DNA of 64,000 nucleotides from Adiantum capillus-veneris (Eukaryota > Streptophyta > Polypodiopsida > Polypodiales > Pteridaceae), in contig CM043967.1 in the NCBI GenBank assembly GCA_014529385.2, forward strand, positions 85,805,278 through 85,869,277, written 5' to 3'. This document shows positions 9,443 through 19,466 of this stretch, one piece after another. The position numbers were made by a program, and so were the translations under genes. Position 1 is the first letter of the stretch; every line of letters starts with the position of its first letter. The notes under the pieces were generated by a model. The model did not search any database. It was not told the origin of the DNA and worked only from the letters and a program-made list of their open reading frames with translations.

Positions 9443-11374
9443 TCAACCGATGCCCACTGACTGGCTGTGATCGTGTGCATCCGGCTGTCCTGCTCCCGTG
9501 TAAGTCCATACACCACCAGACGTACCGCACACGTACTGCAAGTATGTACACAATACCTGCATATCTCCCTCGTGCACTATGCCATCATCAGTCAACAAAT
9601 GACTGACAACCCCAACTGCAAATGCTCCCACTGCAGCTGCGATATCCGGTCTCAAGATCAGCATCTCATACATGAGACCACCGAATGCCGATGCAATGCT
9701 AGCGGGCCCTGCTAGCTCTATGGAGCATGCATCAACATATATATCCCTGGCAATAGGCATCTCTGACTGACAAGGCGTGTCAGTCACATGCATCTCCTGA
9801 CTGTCCACAAAAGACGCATCAACCTGTCGTGCAACCTCAGAGCAAACCAGCTGCTCTAGGTGTCTGCTGGAAGACATATCCTGCACAACTATATCCCCAT
9901 GCTCACTGTCGAGCATAGAAAGGAATGACTGCATAATCGCTGACATCTCAGCCTCCTCTGCAATCATCCACTGCAAACATGAACACTCAATCTGTTGTGA
10001 CTCACTAGAGCTCTCATGCTCTAACTCCGTATGCATAGACTCTTGCACAACGTCCTCCTGTCGTGACTCACTAGAGCAAGACCGCTCTACCTGTCTATCC
10101 TGCATAGAAGTATCTAGCACAACTGAGTCTCTGCTTTGCTCAGTCACTAGCAAAGCATGCATGTCTGACTCTGTCACCTCTCTGTGTGACTGCTCAAGTC
10201 GTGCCCCAACTGTGTGCACAACGAGCTCACTACTCTGCACTCCATGCAAAGCATCCTGCAACCCACAAGCAAAAGAGACTCGCCTGCTCTCTCGCTGTCT
10301 ACCTGGCTGCGTGATCACAGAGACAACACCGTCTCTCGCGTGATCCACATGCAATGGGTAACCTGTGCCACTCCTGGCACCTCTCGCAATCACTAGCGAA
10401 CCCAAATGCATCACAAAACCTCGCTCTCGTAGCGAAATCTGACATCCACAATCTCTAAGCTGACCAATCGAGATCAAACTCACTGTCAAATCTGGTACAT
10501 AGCGCACATGTCGTAACAAGTAAGATGCACCACTCGGTAATGACAGTCTCACATCTCCTGCACCTGCTATCGCATGCACCGATCCATTGGTCAAACGTAC
10601 AGTGCCAAGCATCCAGCTAGAATAGCTACAAAACCATGCACGATGCGGCGTGACATGAAACATAGCATCTGCGTCTAGCAACCACTGCGAAGGGAGTGCA
10701 CTATCCACATGTATAGCATCTCGTGCATAGCTCGAGGTAAAAGTGACATCCCCGTCACTAGTATACTCCGACACTACATGTGCCTCAAATGTCAAAGCAA
10801 CTGAGTCCATGGCATCACTACATACATCTCTGAGACTGCCATGTCTCCTACGATGTCGCATACGACGAAAACAGCGTCGTCTAACGTGTCCAGAATGACC
10901 ACAATACCAACATGTCACATGTCGGCGTACTCGTGAATGTACATGTCTCACACGAGTTCGTGATGACTCAAATCTATCATACATATCATGTAATCTGCGC
11001 CAAAGTGCTCTCGAAGTAGTCTCATACATAACAAGAGCATATACAGATTCCGCAAGGTGCAAAGAGAGCGTAGATAGTGCCATCTCCTCTAGCTCCTGCC
11101 ACTGATCGTCAGACATGTTTGAAGGTCTACCTGCATCACCACTCAATGGTCGATGCAACCCTCGCTGTGTCAATGCATCAAGCATACACTCTCTCCATGC
11201 CGCAAAGTCTGACCCATCAAACATGTGCATCTGTGAGAGGTCACAATCTGATCGATCACCTGTCTCTGTCATGAGCACAATGTAGCAAACTAGAAAGCAA
11301 AACCACCTCACCAACAACACCTGAAAACTGTCTACCAATATGGCCAGAAACACAGTGTAAAACCTGTGAGACAC
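9443..11374 (-). CDS. Fused gag/zinc-knuckle/protease-like protein of the non-autonomous Copia element, intact ORF
   Basis: The open frame has 643 codons. The likely true start is the second Met, residue 35 at 11272, because gag homology (MHMFDGSDFAAWRECMLDAL) begins just after it and residues 8-34 are only a hydrophobic leader. Copia gag N-terminal sequence covers residues 49-135. The usual ~100-residue gag core is then missing and a zinc knuckle CWYCGHSGHVRRRC (155-168) in an arginine-rich segment follows directly. Residues 229-340 are a Copia aspartic protease domain in which the expected W-DSGAS is WLLDADAM, so the DSG active site is lost. About 200 polar residues without family resemblance follow (repeated SSESRQ/SSESQQ). 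A C-terminal part (FGGLMYEMLILRPDIAAAVG) is recognisable as the link between RT and RNase H in Copia pol. No integrase or RT exists. The frame is uninterrupted and probably encodes a structural particle protein. Confidence 0.85.
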   Translation of the reverse strand: MSHRFYTVFLAILVDSFQVLLVRWFCFLVCYIVLMTETGDRSDCDLSQMHMFDGSDFAAWRECMLDALTQRGLHRPLSGDAGRPSNMSDDQWQELEEMALSTLSLHLAESVYALVMYETTSRALWRRLHDMYDRFESSRTRVRHVHSRVRRHVTCWYCGHSGHVRRRCFRRMRHRRRHGSLRDVCSDAMDSVALTFEAHVVSEYTSDGDVTFTSSYARDAIHVDSALPSQWLLDADAMFHVTPHRAWFCSYSSWMLGTVRLTNGSVHAIAGAGDVRLSLPSGASYLLRHVRYVPDLTVSLISIGQLRDCGCQISLRERGFVMHLGSLVIARGARSGTGYPLHVDHARDGVVSVITQPGRQRESRRVSFACGLQDALHGVQSSELVVHTVGARLEQSHREVTESDMHALLVTEQSRDSVVLDTSMQDRQVERSCSSESRQEDVVQESMHTELEHESSSESQQIECSCLQWMIAEEAEMSAIMQSFLSMLDSEHGDIVVQDMSSSRHLEQLVCSEVARQVDASFVDSQEMHVTDTPCQSEMPIARDIYVDACSIELAGPASIASAFGGLMYEMLILRPDIAAAVGAFAVGVVSHLLTDDGIVHEGDMQVLCTYLQYVCGTSGGVWTYTGAGQPDAHDHSQSVGIG

Positions 11375-12662
11375 ACTCCAAAATAGAGCTCCCGCAATGT
11401 CAATACAAGCCTCGCCTGCTCTAGTATCACACTACAATCTGTGAGCTAATCACCAAGCCCACACTGTGCGGTATCGATGCATACACACGCACAAATCTCC
11501 CACCTGCAGAGAACACCGCACGCAAATGCTGAGCGCAACCCGCAATCTCTACCTAGATCGCATAAATGATACGCATAAAACTCCTGGGAAAATTTCGCCA
11601 GAGTTTCGTCAGTAAAACGGCCACAAAACCAGTAACCAAACTGACTGCATGCTCAAAACCATGAGCAACCAAAGCGCATCAAACCGTACTCCAAATGCAT
11701 GCACCAATCTCCACACTTTGCATACATCATTGCAAACACCTGCAAATCTAGTACACAAATATCTGCTCTACCTGTGACTGCCAAAAAACATGCTCGAGGC
11801 ATACATTGCCGAGCTCAAAATGCAATCACATTAGTCTCCCTGAGCATCAAACCACATAAGGCATACATCGTATCCTCCCACCTGTGAGGAAACTTGCAGC
11901 AAATATCACTCTCACATCTGAGAGCAAACCATGTGTGGAATCCTCGACACACAATAAACAACTGCTGCTGCTACAGAAAATTCAGCGTTCAGAATTTTAA
12001 AATTTTGATATGACGAGCGCGTCCGGAGCGTGCCAAAACCCCAAGGTAGACTCCTGGATCATATGTATCCGAGTTCGGGTGTGAAAGCTATGCCAAAAAC
12101 AATGTTTTTGGGACCCGAAAGTGCACAAATAAACTTGCTGCTGTACCTGCTGTAATTCAAAGCATAATTTCAGCAAACAGACATCACCATCGCGTCCAGA
12201 GCGTGCCAAAACCCTGACCTAGACTCCTGGATCATGTAGATCTGACTCTGTATGACGGAGCTACGCAAAAAACTGCGTTTTAGAGCCCGAAAATGGCAAA
12301 AACGAGCTGCACACAGTCTTGAACCTGCTCCTGCTCCACTCTGCGTGATGCAATGTCCTCTCAATGCAAGCTCCAACACAAGAGCTCTGCCACAACAGCA
12401 TCCAAGCACTCGAATGTCAAGCTCTCCTCCGTCGAGCACTTCTCTAACGAGCTCCACTGAGCTCAAAAGCTCCTCTCACCAAGGAAGCCGCAACCGCCTC
12501 CTCGACCAAGCTTGACCACACCAAGCTCCTAAGCTCCAAAGACAATGCTCCTCAAGCTAAAATCGCTCTCCGTGAAACTCCACGATCGAACTCCACCGTC
12601 GAGAGCGAGCGAGCTATCGTCTCGAAGCTCTCAAAGCCGTCGTGCTCTCCGCGGTCACCATA
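11375..12662 (-). other. Leader region of the non-autonomous Copia element
   Basis: This 1.3-kb untranslated region lies between the primer site and the ORF. It holds a ~173-bp tandem duplication at 12018-12363: CGCGTCC(G/A)GAGCGTGCC recurs at 12018 and 12191, followed in both units by AGACTCCTGGATCAT and a C-rich tail. No conserved ORF is apparent. Such leaders usually carry packaging signals; nothing here proves that. Confidence 0.7.
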
Positions 12663-12674
12663 GCTCTGATACCA
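12663..12674 (-). promoter_or_regulatory. Primer-binding site of the non-autonomous Copia element
   Basis: On the minus strand the sequence TGGTATCAGAGC follows the 5' LTR end (CCTTCA) after two bases. It is the canonical plant site complementary to the 3' end of initiator-Met tRNA, which primes minus-strand cDNA. Confidence 0.9.
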
Positions 12675-12676
12675 AT

Positions 12677-12864
12677 TGAAGGGGATCGGGGAGCACCACA
12701 GACGGAGAGTGAGAGAGAGAGAGAAGGAGACAGACACGATGTGGGTGGGGAGACTCAAAGAGTGAGCAGCCCCCTATACACTTATGCTATGTATAAGGTA
12801 TACAAGTCAGTGGGCGCCCAGACTCTGGGCGGCCGGGCAAGGCACAGACGCCTATACCCCAACA
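12677..12864 (-). repeat. 5' LTR of the non-autonomous Copia element
   Basis: This 188-bp copy matches 9176-9363 at every base I compared. It is followed on the plus strand by the right-hand target duplication GAACT (12865-12869). It would carry the element's promoter; TATA-like TTATACATAG lies inside it. Confidence 0.95.
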
Positions 12865-12869
12865 GAACT

Positions 12870-13271
12870 ATCATTGGAAGGTAAGTATACCTCGCTTTTG
12901 GTGTATTTAGAGCATGCAATTTTCATAGTGGTTTGAACATGGGTAGCCTACATATAGGTATTGAATTGCTCAGGAAACCGTACTTTATTATTGTAGACGA
13001 TCTTTGCGTGATGATTGGTCGATAAGTTATCACAAAGGTTAGCATGGATTGTTCTCAGAAGGTAAGTATGCTGGGTTGTGGCGAATCCTGAGGGAGATTG
13101 TCAGGCATGATTGGCCAATACATGCCTTTACCTTTGGTATGGGGTACAGAGTGTGGTCATTAGGATTTTTTGAAAATATAGTATGCCGATGTTTATAGGT
13201 AGAAATAGGCACTGGAATAATGCTCTCACAATTACCTTACATTACCTAATCTTAGAAGATGTAGGACTTCG
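12870..13271. other. No recognisable gene; continuation of host sequence across the Copia insertion
   Basis: This ~400-bp piece is the right-hand continuation of the sequence interrupted by the Copia element. I see no ORF or motif of note. The phrase AAGGTAAGTAT recurs near 12878 and 13060. Confidence 0.5.
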
Positions 13272-13864
13272 TCATGATACAATGGTTGCATATACATAAT
13301 ACTATTGCTACGTAGAAATTAGCCTGTAAAGACCTCTACTAACTTTTGACTGGTTGCCTACCAGTAAATGACTACTGGAGGAAAACAATTTCGTGAGTAT
13401 CTATGGTTTTGGCTAACATAGCATAAGATGGGACTTCGTGTCAGACTATAATTTTTTTGTAGAAATTATGTTTCTACTTTCAACAGATATGTCTTCTTTT
13501 ACTGTGGGATGTACATGGATAACAACTGGGAGGCCCATTTACTTGCAATGCTGTATACGCACTAACCGAGCGGTTGTGTGTCTTCATTGTGGATGCAGGT
13601 ATGTAAAGGTCTATCTTGTCTTTTTGATGATTTTAGGATATCTACTGATGACTTGGACTCTCTGAAAAAAATATCCTAACTTATGTGTCTATTGGGAGGA
13701 AGTTTACTACTAGTAATTCCTCTTCACTTTGGGATGTATTATTATTCTAATACTGAAATGATAATATGTCTACTGGCATTGACAAGTTCTTTTTTGGTCC
13801 TCGTACTTTTTTCTAAAAGTCCCTTGTGCTAACAGTAGTAAAGTAACCTAAATACATATATATA
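13272..13864 (+). repeat. ~590-bp direct repeat, copy 2 (possible pseudo-LTR)
   Basis: This is the downstream partner of 4481-5070 in the same orientation, with the same landmarks and a 75-codon open frame at 13438-13665 in the same position. With the 3.7-kb Copia insertion removed, the two copies would bracket about 5.1 kb containing the Penelope-like RT. Its 3' end runs straight into a TA-rich microsatellite. Confidence 0.75.
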
Positions 13865-13948
13865 ATATTATATTATATATATGTGTGTGTGTTTATGTAT
13901 GTATGTATATATACATACATACATACATACATACACACATACATATAT

Positions 13949-14005
<57 letters not shown>

Positions 14006-14060
14006 CATATACATACAGGTATGACATACATACATACATACACACGCGCGCGCACACACG

Positions 14061-14117
<57 letters not shown>
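13865..14117. repeat. Compound microsatellite, left half
   Basis: Mixed (TA)n, (TG)n, (CATA)n, (CA)n and (CG/CA)n tracts. The same kind of sequence resumes at 19659, after the Copia element, so one microsatellite of about 520 bp was split by the insertion. Open frames here encode only HTHTYI-type low-complexity repeats and are not genes. Confidence 0.95.
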
Positions 14118-14309
14118 TGTTGGGGTATAAAGCCCAATGTGGTCGCCCAGGTAAGTGAGCGGGCCGCCAGGTATGTACACATATTCTTTTGTAAAAACCT
14201 AATAAGAACTCACTATGCTCTACACATTACAGTAGAGCGAGTTCACCATATCGTCGTGCTCTTCTTCTCGCACTCTCTCTCGCGTCGCACTTCCGCTCGT
14301 ACTCCTTCA
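14118..14309 (+). repeat. 5' LTR of the full-length Copia element
   Basis: This 192-bp LTR begins TGTTGGGGTATAAAG and ends GTACTCCTTCA. It differs from the 3' LTR at five single bases. Confidence 0.95.
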
Positions 14310-14311
14310 AC

Positions 14312-14323
14312 TAGTATCAGAGC
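14312..14323 (+). promoter_or_regulatory. Primer-binding site of the full-length Copia element
   Basis: TAGTATCAGAGC lies two bases after the 5' LTR and matches the initiator-Met tRNA primer site with one change from TGGTATCAGAGC. Confidence 0.85.
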
Positions 14324-15403
14324 TCAGATCGAGGCTCGGGGCAGCATTTGCAGGTAGCCAGAGTCACCTGCTCAGATTGGAGTGAGATTCGACAGGCGAA
14401 GACACGGCCCCAAATCCTGTGGGATGGCCCGAAGGTCTCGGTGTTCTCAAAATTTCATTATGAGGTCATCTCGGCCACCGTTCGGCTTCAACAAAGTTCT
14501 GCGCAGTCCATTTTCGACTACGTGGTCTCGGCGGGTGCAGATCCGAGTCTGCAAATTTGGGGTCTCGGCCTACGACTGCAGGTGTTGAGGATATCGGCAC
14601 TCCCAGAGTGTTGATTTGTGGCTGTCTACACATCGAAGGACGCCACACAGTTCTTGGAGGCGTGTCACATACGACACGGGCGCATCTACACACAGACTGT
14701 AGGCGACATCCACTAGTTCATCAGGTAGCTTGTGTTTGCTGCTTGATATTCCAAATTTCATCCTGACATTGCAGGTACTTCCACATGGGATGTATTGTCA
14801 GAGATGATGTATGTCTGTTGAGGGTTTGTTGGCTGTGAGTCACGCAACAAACAACTGCCGCATCGGTTACAACATATAGTGGGAAATTTATGGATGTATG
14901 ACTTTGTGGGAAGTCTATGTATTGTCAGATTTACTGCAGCCTTTGTTGAGGGTCGAGTGAGGTTTTATTGAGTTGGGGGATTCTCGAATGTTGAGATCCT
15001 TTCGGTGATACATGTCTTGGAGCGATCCCTCAAGCACCCTTAGATAGGCAGCTAGGATGTATTGACTGTGAGTTAGATAGTTGGGATTGCATATTTGCTT
15101 TACTGCCGTTGAGGCATTGTCGCAGTCTATGCCTACAGGATAGTGACAGGACAGTGAGAGACAGTACAGGTGGAGGACAGGTTTACCCACAGCTTACAGT
15201 GTTAGGGAGACAGTGGTTTTTGGAGCTGTTTTTGGTCTGTTTTTTGAGTACACCAGAGCCATTTTACAAAGAGGACTCTACCGAAATTTATGCAGAATCT
15301 GAAGCTTTCTTGGTTGACAGGTTGATATTGGTTCAGAGGTCAGTTTACAGGGGAAACTCTGCTGAAATTTTCCCAGGAAAGTAAACTACTGTGAAGCGTA
15401 GCT
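14324..15403 (+). other. Leader of the full-length Copia element
   Basis: About 1.1 kb lies between the primer site and the gag ATG at 15404. Short open frames on both strands show no recognisable domain. I treat it as an untranslated leader, of similar length to the leader of the non-autonomous neighbour. Confidence 0.7.
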
Positions 15404-16176
15404 ATGGCTGGATCACAGGACACTGCTCTTTACAATATCAAGAAGCTGGATGGAACCAATTTCCCATTGTGGAAGAAGCAGATTTGGCACGTGTTGGTAC
15501 AAAAGAAGCAGATAAAACCTATAAAGCTCAAAGGGATAAAACCAGAAGATATGGACGAAGATGAATGGAGCGAAATGGATGAATTGGCACTTTCTACCAT
15601 TATGCTGACTTTGGCAGAAAGCGTTTACTTCAATGTAGCAGACGAGATGTCGGCTTATGAAGCATGGACAAAGTTGAGTGATCTTTATGAGAAGCAGAGT
15701 GCAGCTTCACAGGTATACTGGCTTAAGAAGCTTGCTGACTTGAAGATGAAAGAAGGGACACCTATGTCCAATCATCTAAATGAATCAACACGATCTACAG
15801 TCAGTTGTCAGCTCAAGGTGTCAAGTTTGATGAACCTGTTAGAGCTATGTTCCTGTTGATCACATTGCCGGAAAGTTGGGACACTTTTCGCACAGCTTTG
15901 AGTAATTCTGCACCTCCAGATGGTTTGACCATAGCAGGTGTAGAAGGCAGTTTGCTTACTGAAGAAACCAACAGAAAGACAATGGACAAAGGCAAAGGAA
16001 CAGCCTTAGTTTTCAAAGGAAGGACCAAAGAAAAGTACAAAGGTGGAAAGAGGAATCAGTCTCGTAGCATGTCCCACAGTGCTAAAGGCAAGAGTGACAT
16101 AGAATGCTACCATTGTGGCAACAAGGGTCACATGAAAAGAGACTGCAGAGAGTGGAAAGCAGAAAAAGGCAAATAG
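15404..16176 (+). pseudogene. Copia gag with frameshift
   Basis: Translation starts at ATG 15404 (MAGSQDTALYNIKKLDGTNF), a typical Copia gag beginning, with W..ALSTIMLTLAESV and YEAWTKLSDLYEKQ downstream. The frame is lost near 15790 and gag continues in the frame at 15805-16176 (LLITLPESWDTFRTAL, then the zinc knuckle CYHCGNKGHMKRDC near its end). A stop at 16174-16176 comes before the protease. Gag would form the virus-like particle and bind element RNA. Unlike the non-autonomous neighbour, this copy keeps the whole gag core. Confidence 0.9.
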
Positions 16177-16267
16177 AAAGCTGAAGACCATGGTGAGAAG
16201 AACAAGTCCTCAATGAAGATTCAAGAAATAAATGTGACAAACACTGTTTGCAGAGGATGACAGTCTA

Positions 16268-19200
16268 GTGTCAGGAGACATCTACTTCTTGAACAATACA
16301 ATGGACACAACTCTTCTTACAACATCTGATGGAAATGCACTGAGTGACTGGATTATAGACTCAGGGGCATCACTTCATGTGTCTCCAAACAAGGAGTGGT
16401 TTACCTCTTATGTGACCACTAAAGATCATGTTCGGCTAGGCAATGGGCAGACATGTGAGATCTTAGGTGTTGGAGATGTTCAATTGAAGTTTCAGAATGG
16501 CTCTTCTTTCACGCTGAAAAATGTGAGACATGTTCCCGCAATTACAAAGAGCTTGATTAGCACAGGTTTACTTGATGATGCTGGCTACATCATCACTTTT
16601 GGACAGAACATGTGGAAGATATCCAAGGGTTCTATGACAGTAGCACGTGGAGTAAAGTCTGGAGGACTTTACATGATTTATGTATCAAATGTCTCTAAAA
16701 ATGTAATCAATGTAACCGAGCAGCCGAACGTTTCTTTGTGGCATAGCCGGTTAGGACATATGTCCAAGAAGGGAATGGCAATCTTGTCTCGTTCTGGTTA
16801 TTTGCCTGGCTTTTCATTTAATGATTTTGAATTCTGTGAACATTGTCTGTATGGTAAGCAAACACAGAAGCCACATAAGCATAGAAGCAGTAGAAGAGAT
16901 ACACAATTGGCACTTGTTCATAATGATATGTGTGGACCTATGCCTAACCTATCTCTAGGGGGAGCTTCTTACTTTATGACATTTATAGATGATTACTCGA
17001 GGAAAGTATGGGTTTACTTTCTCAAGCACAAGGATGAAGCGTTTAGTGTTTTCAAAATGTTTGTGACACTTGTGGAGAATCAGAGTGGCAAGAAGCTTAA
17101 ATGCTTACGCACTGACAATGGTGAGAGTATGTTTCAAAGGCCTTTCAGGACTTTTGTGAGTCAAAAGGTATAAAACGTGAACTTACTGCTCCTTACAATC
17201 CTCCTCAAAATGGTGTTGCTGAGAGGATGAATAGGACCATACAAGAGAAGGTCAGAAGTATGTTGTCTAATGCACAGCTGCCAAATGGGATTTGGGCTGA
17301 AGCTGTATCAACAGCTGTTCATCTTATAAATAGATCTCCTAGCAAGGTTTTGCAGAAGGATTTAGTGGCAGATATGGTATGGTCATGCAAGGTGCCCTCA
17401 TACAAGCATCTCAGAGTCTTTGGCTGTGAGGCATATACTCACATTCCAAAGGAATTTAGGAACAAACTTGAGCCAAAGAGTAGAAAGTGCATCTTTCTAG
17501 GCTATGGTAATTCTGGTGAGATGGGGTACAGACTTTGGGATCCGGAATCCAGAAAGGTTATCCGCAGCAACGATGTTCACTTTAATGAAGCCAAATATCA
17601 TTCTAAACCAAAGAGGGTTCAGGAGATTAGAAGGGTTGTCTTCCAAGAAGATGGACCTGCACGTGCAAGAAAAAATGTCAGGGCTCAAGAGGAGCAAGGA
17701 TAGGATAGATTGGAACCACAGGTTGTGGCTGAGCCTGAGCCACCTATTTTCCGTAGATCTGGACGTATCACGCGACCTCCTGATCGGTTTGTTCCATCTA
17801 TGAACTATGTCATGCTGACTGATTGCAATGAGCCTTCATGTTACAAGGAAGCAGTGCAAATGAAGGACTCCGGGAATTGGCAATTGGCCATGCAGTCAGA
17901 GATGACAGCTCTGCAAAAAAACCAGACATGGAAGCTAGTTAAATTACCATTGGGCAAAAAGACTCTACCTTGTAAATGGGTTTACAGGTATAAGATCACC
18001 ACTCATGATAGTCAGCCAAAGTACAAAGCAAGGCTTGTTGCCAATGGCTTTAAGCAAGAACAAGGCATTGACTTTGATGAATTCTTCTCTCCAGTGATCA
18101 AGATGACTACATTGAGATGCTTTCTTGCATTGGTTCCCATATTAGATTTGGTGTTGCACCAAATGGATGTCAAGACAGCATTCTTGCATGGTGATTTAGA
18201 TGTGGAAATTTACATGCAGCAGCCAGAAGGGTTTGTTGAGAAAGGCAAGGAAGATTTGGTATGCCAGTTGTTAAAGAGTCTTTATGGCTTAAAACAATCG
18301 CCGAGAGCATGGTACCATAAATTCCACAAGTTTATGCTTTCTCAAGGCTACAAAGGTAGTGAGTTCGATCAGTGTCTATATACAAAGAAGGCTAAGGATG
18401 GCAGTTGGCTGATCCTTATTTTGTATGTGGATGACATGTTGATTGCTGGCAAGCACTTGGAAGAAATTTCAGCTTTGAAGTCAAAGATGGAAAAATCGTT
18501 TGACATGAAAGACATGGGTGAGGCAAGTCATATACTTGGTATGCGCATTGGGAGAGACAGATCAAAGAAGTTGATTTGGTTATCTCAAACAGAGTATATT
18601 GACAAGGTTTTGCAACGTTTCAATATGGAAAAGGGAAAGGCATTGAGTGTTCCATTGCCACCATATGTGAAACTTAGCAAACAAGATTGTCCTGTGTCTA
18701 AGGAAGAAAATGCTAAAATGGATAAGATTCCATATGCGTCTGCAGTGGGTAGTTTGATGTATGCAATGATTGCTACTCGCCCAAACATTGCATTTGCAGT
18801 GGGAGTAGTAAGTCGATACATGTCAAACCCAGGCAAGAAACATTGGGAGGCAGTAAAAGGAATGAGATACCTGAAAGCTACAAAGAGTATGCGTATATGC
18901 TATGGGAGTCAGGAGCTAAGTGTAAAGGGTTTTACAGACTCAGATTATGCAGGTGACTTAGACAACCGAAGGTCTACGTCAGGGTATGTCTTTACATTGG
19001 CTGGTGGAGCAGTATCATGGCGTTCTAGATTACAAGATTGTGTTACTCAGTCTACTACAGAGGCTGAATATGTTGCAGCATCAAAGGCATGCAAAGAATC
19101 AATTTGGCTTAATTGACTAGTAAGAGATTTGGGAATCAAAGAAGAGATGCCCGTGTTATATTGTGATAGTCAGAGTGCTATACAATTGGCTCGCAATCCA

Positions 19201-19377
19201 GTTTATCACTCAAAGACAAAGCATGTGGATTAATATCATTTCATCAGGGAAATGCTCGAGGATAAGCAAATTCAGCTTGTCAAAGTTCACACCACAGAAA
19301 ATCCTGCTGATCTACTTACAAAAGGACTTCCCTCAGAGAGCTTTGCGCATTTTTGCAAGCAGTTAGGTGTAGGGTAG
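16268..19377 (+). pseudogene. Copia pol: protease, integrase, RT, RNase H; several breaks
   Basis: Protease comes first, with intact WIIDSGASLHVSP, then the GAG-pre-integrase HHCC region (LWHSRLGHMSKKGM, FCEHCLYGKQ). The integrase core follows (FIDDYSRKVWVYFLKHK, LRTDNG) and is frameshifted near 17165, continuing with PQNGVAERMNRTI in another frame from 17170. A TAG at 17701-17703 interrupts the linker before RT. The RT (17710 onward) has KWVYRYK, QMDVKTAFLHGDL and the catalytic LYVDDMLIAG. RNase H has FTDSDYAGDLDNRRSTSGY. It carries a TGA at 19114-19116 and a second stop near 19231, then ends at TAG 19375-19377. Domain order (integrase before RT) defines Copia. Confidence 0.93.
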
Positions 19378-19451
19378 TACATCACTTCTCTACCTCTCTT
19401 GTATATTAGCTGGTATAGTAGCTTCTCTCACACTTAAAGTACCACATTGGA

Positions 19452-19466
19452 CTTTAAGTGGGAGGT
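19452..19466 (+). promoter_or_regulatory. Polypurine tract of the full-length Copia element
   Basis: CTTTAAGTGGGAGGT directly precedes the 3' LTR start TGTTGGGG. It would prime plus-strand cDNA. The same 15 bases precede the 3' LTR of the non-autonomous element at 9364-9378 (minus strand). Confidence 0.85.

Larger units (their letters stand above)
9171..12869 (-). mobile_element. Young non-autonomous Copia LTR retrotransposon
   Basis: The complete element spans 9176-12864 (3,689 bp) on the minus strand and is bounded by a perfect 5-bp target duplication GAACT at 9171-9175 and 12865-12869. The two 188-bp LTRs (9176-9363 and 12677-12864) are identical by my reading, begin TGTTGGGGTATA and end CCTTCA. 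Next to the 5' LTR is a primer site TGGTATCAGAGC, and next to the 3' LTR is the polypurine tract AAGTGGGAGGT. The interior has a 1.3-kb leader and one long intact ORF that encodes part of gag, a zinc knuckle and a protease-like domain, but no integrase or RT. It must rely on enzymes supplied by another element. Identical LTRs imply very recent insertion. It resembles the TR-GAG class of gag-only plant retrotransposons. Confidence 0.95.

Noticed and set aside
9467-10396. Plus-strand frames opposite the non-autonomous Copia ORF
   Set aside because: Shadows of the minus-strand coding sequence with no domain similarity.
13636-13680. CTGATGA...GAAA words suggesting a hammerhead ribozyme in the direct repeat
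   Set aside because: The flanks AGGATAT and ATATCCT pair with each other around the core. A hammerhead needs the strand before CTGATGA to pair with the strand after the cleavage site, and no stem II forms between the two words.
13868-14182. Long open frames of Thr-His-Tyr-Ile or Cys-Val type in microsatellites
   Set aside because: They are translations of (CA)n, (TA)n and (CATA)n repeats on both strands and are not genes. The same applies at 19564-19986.
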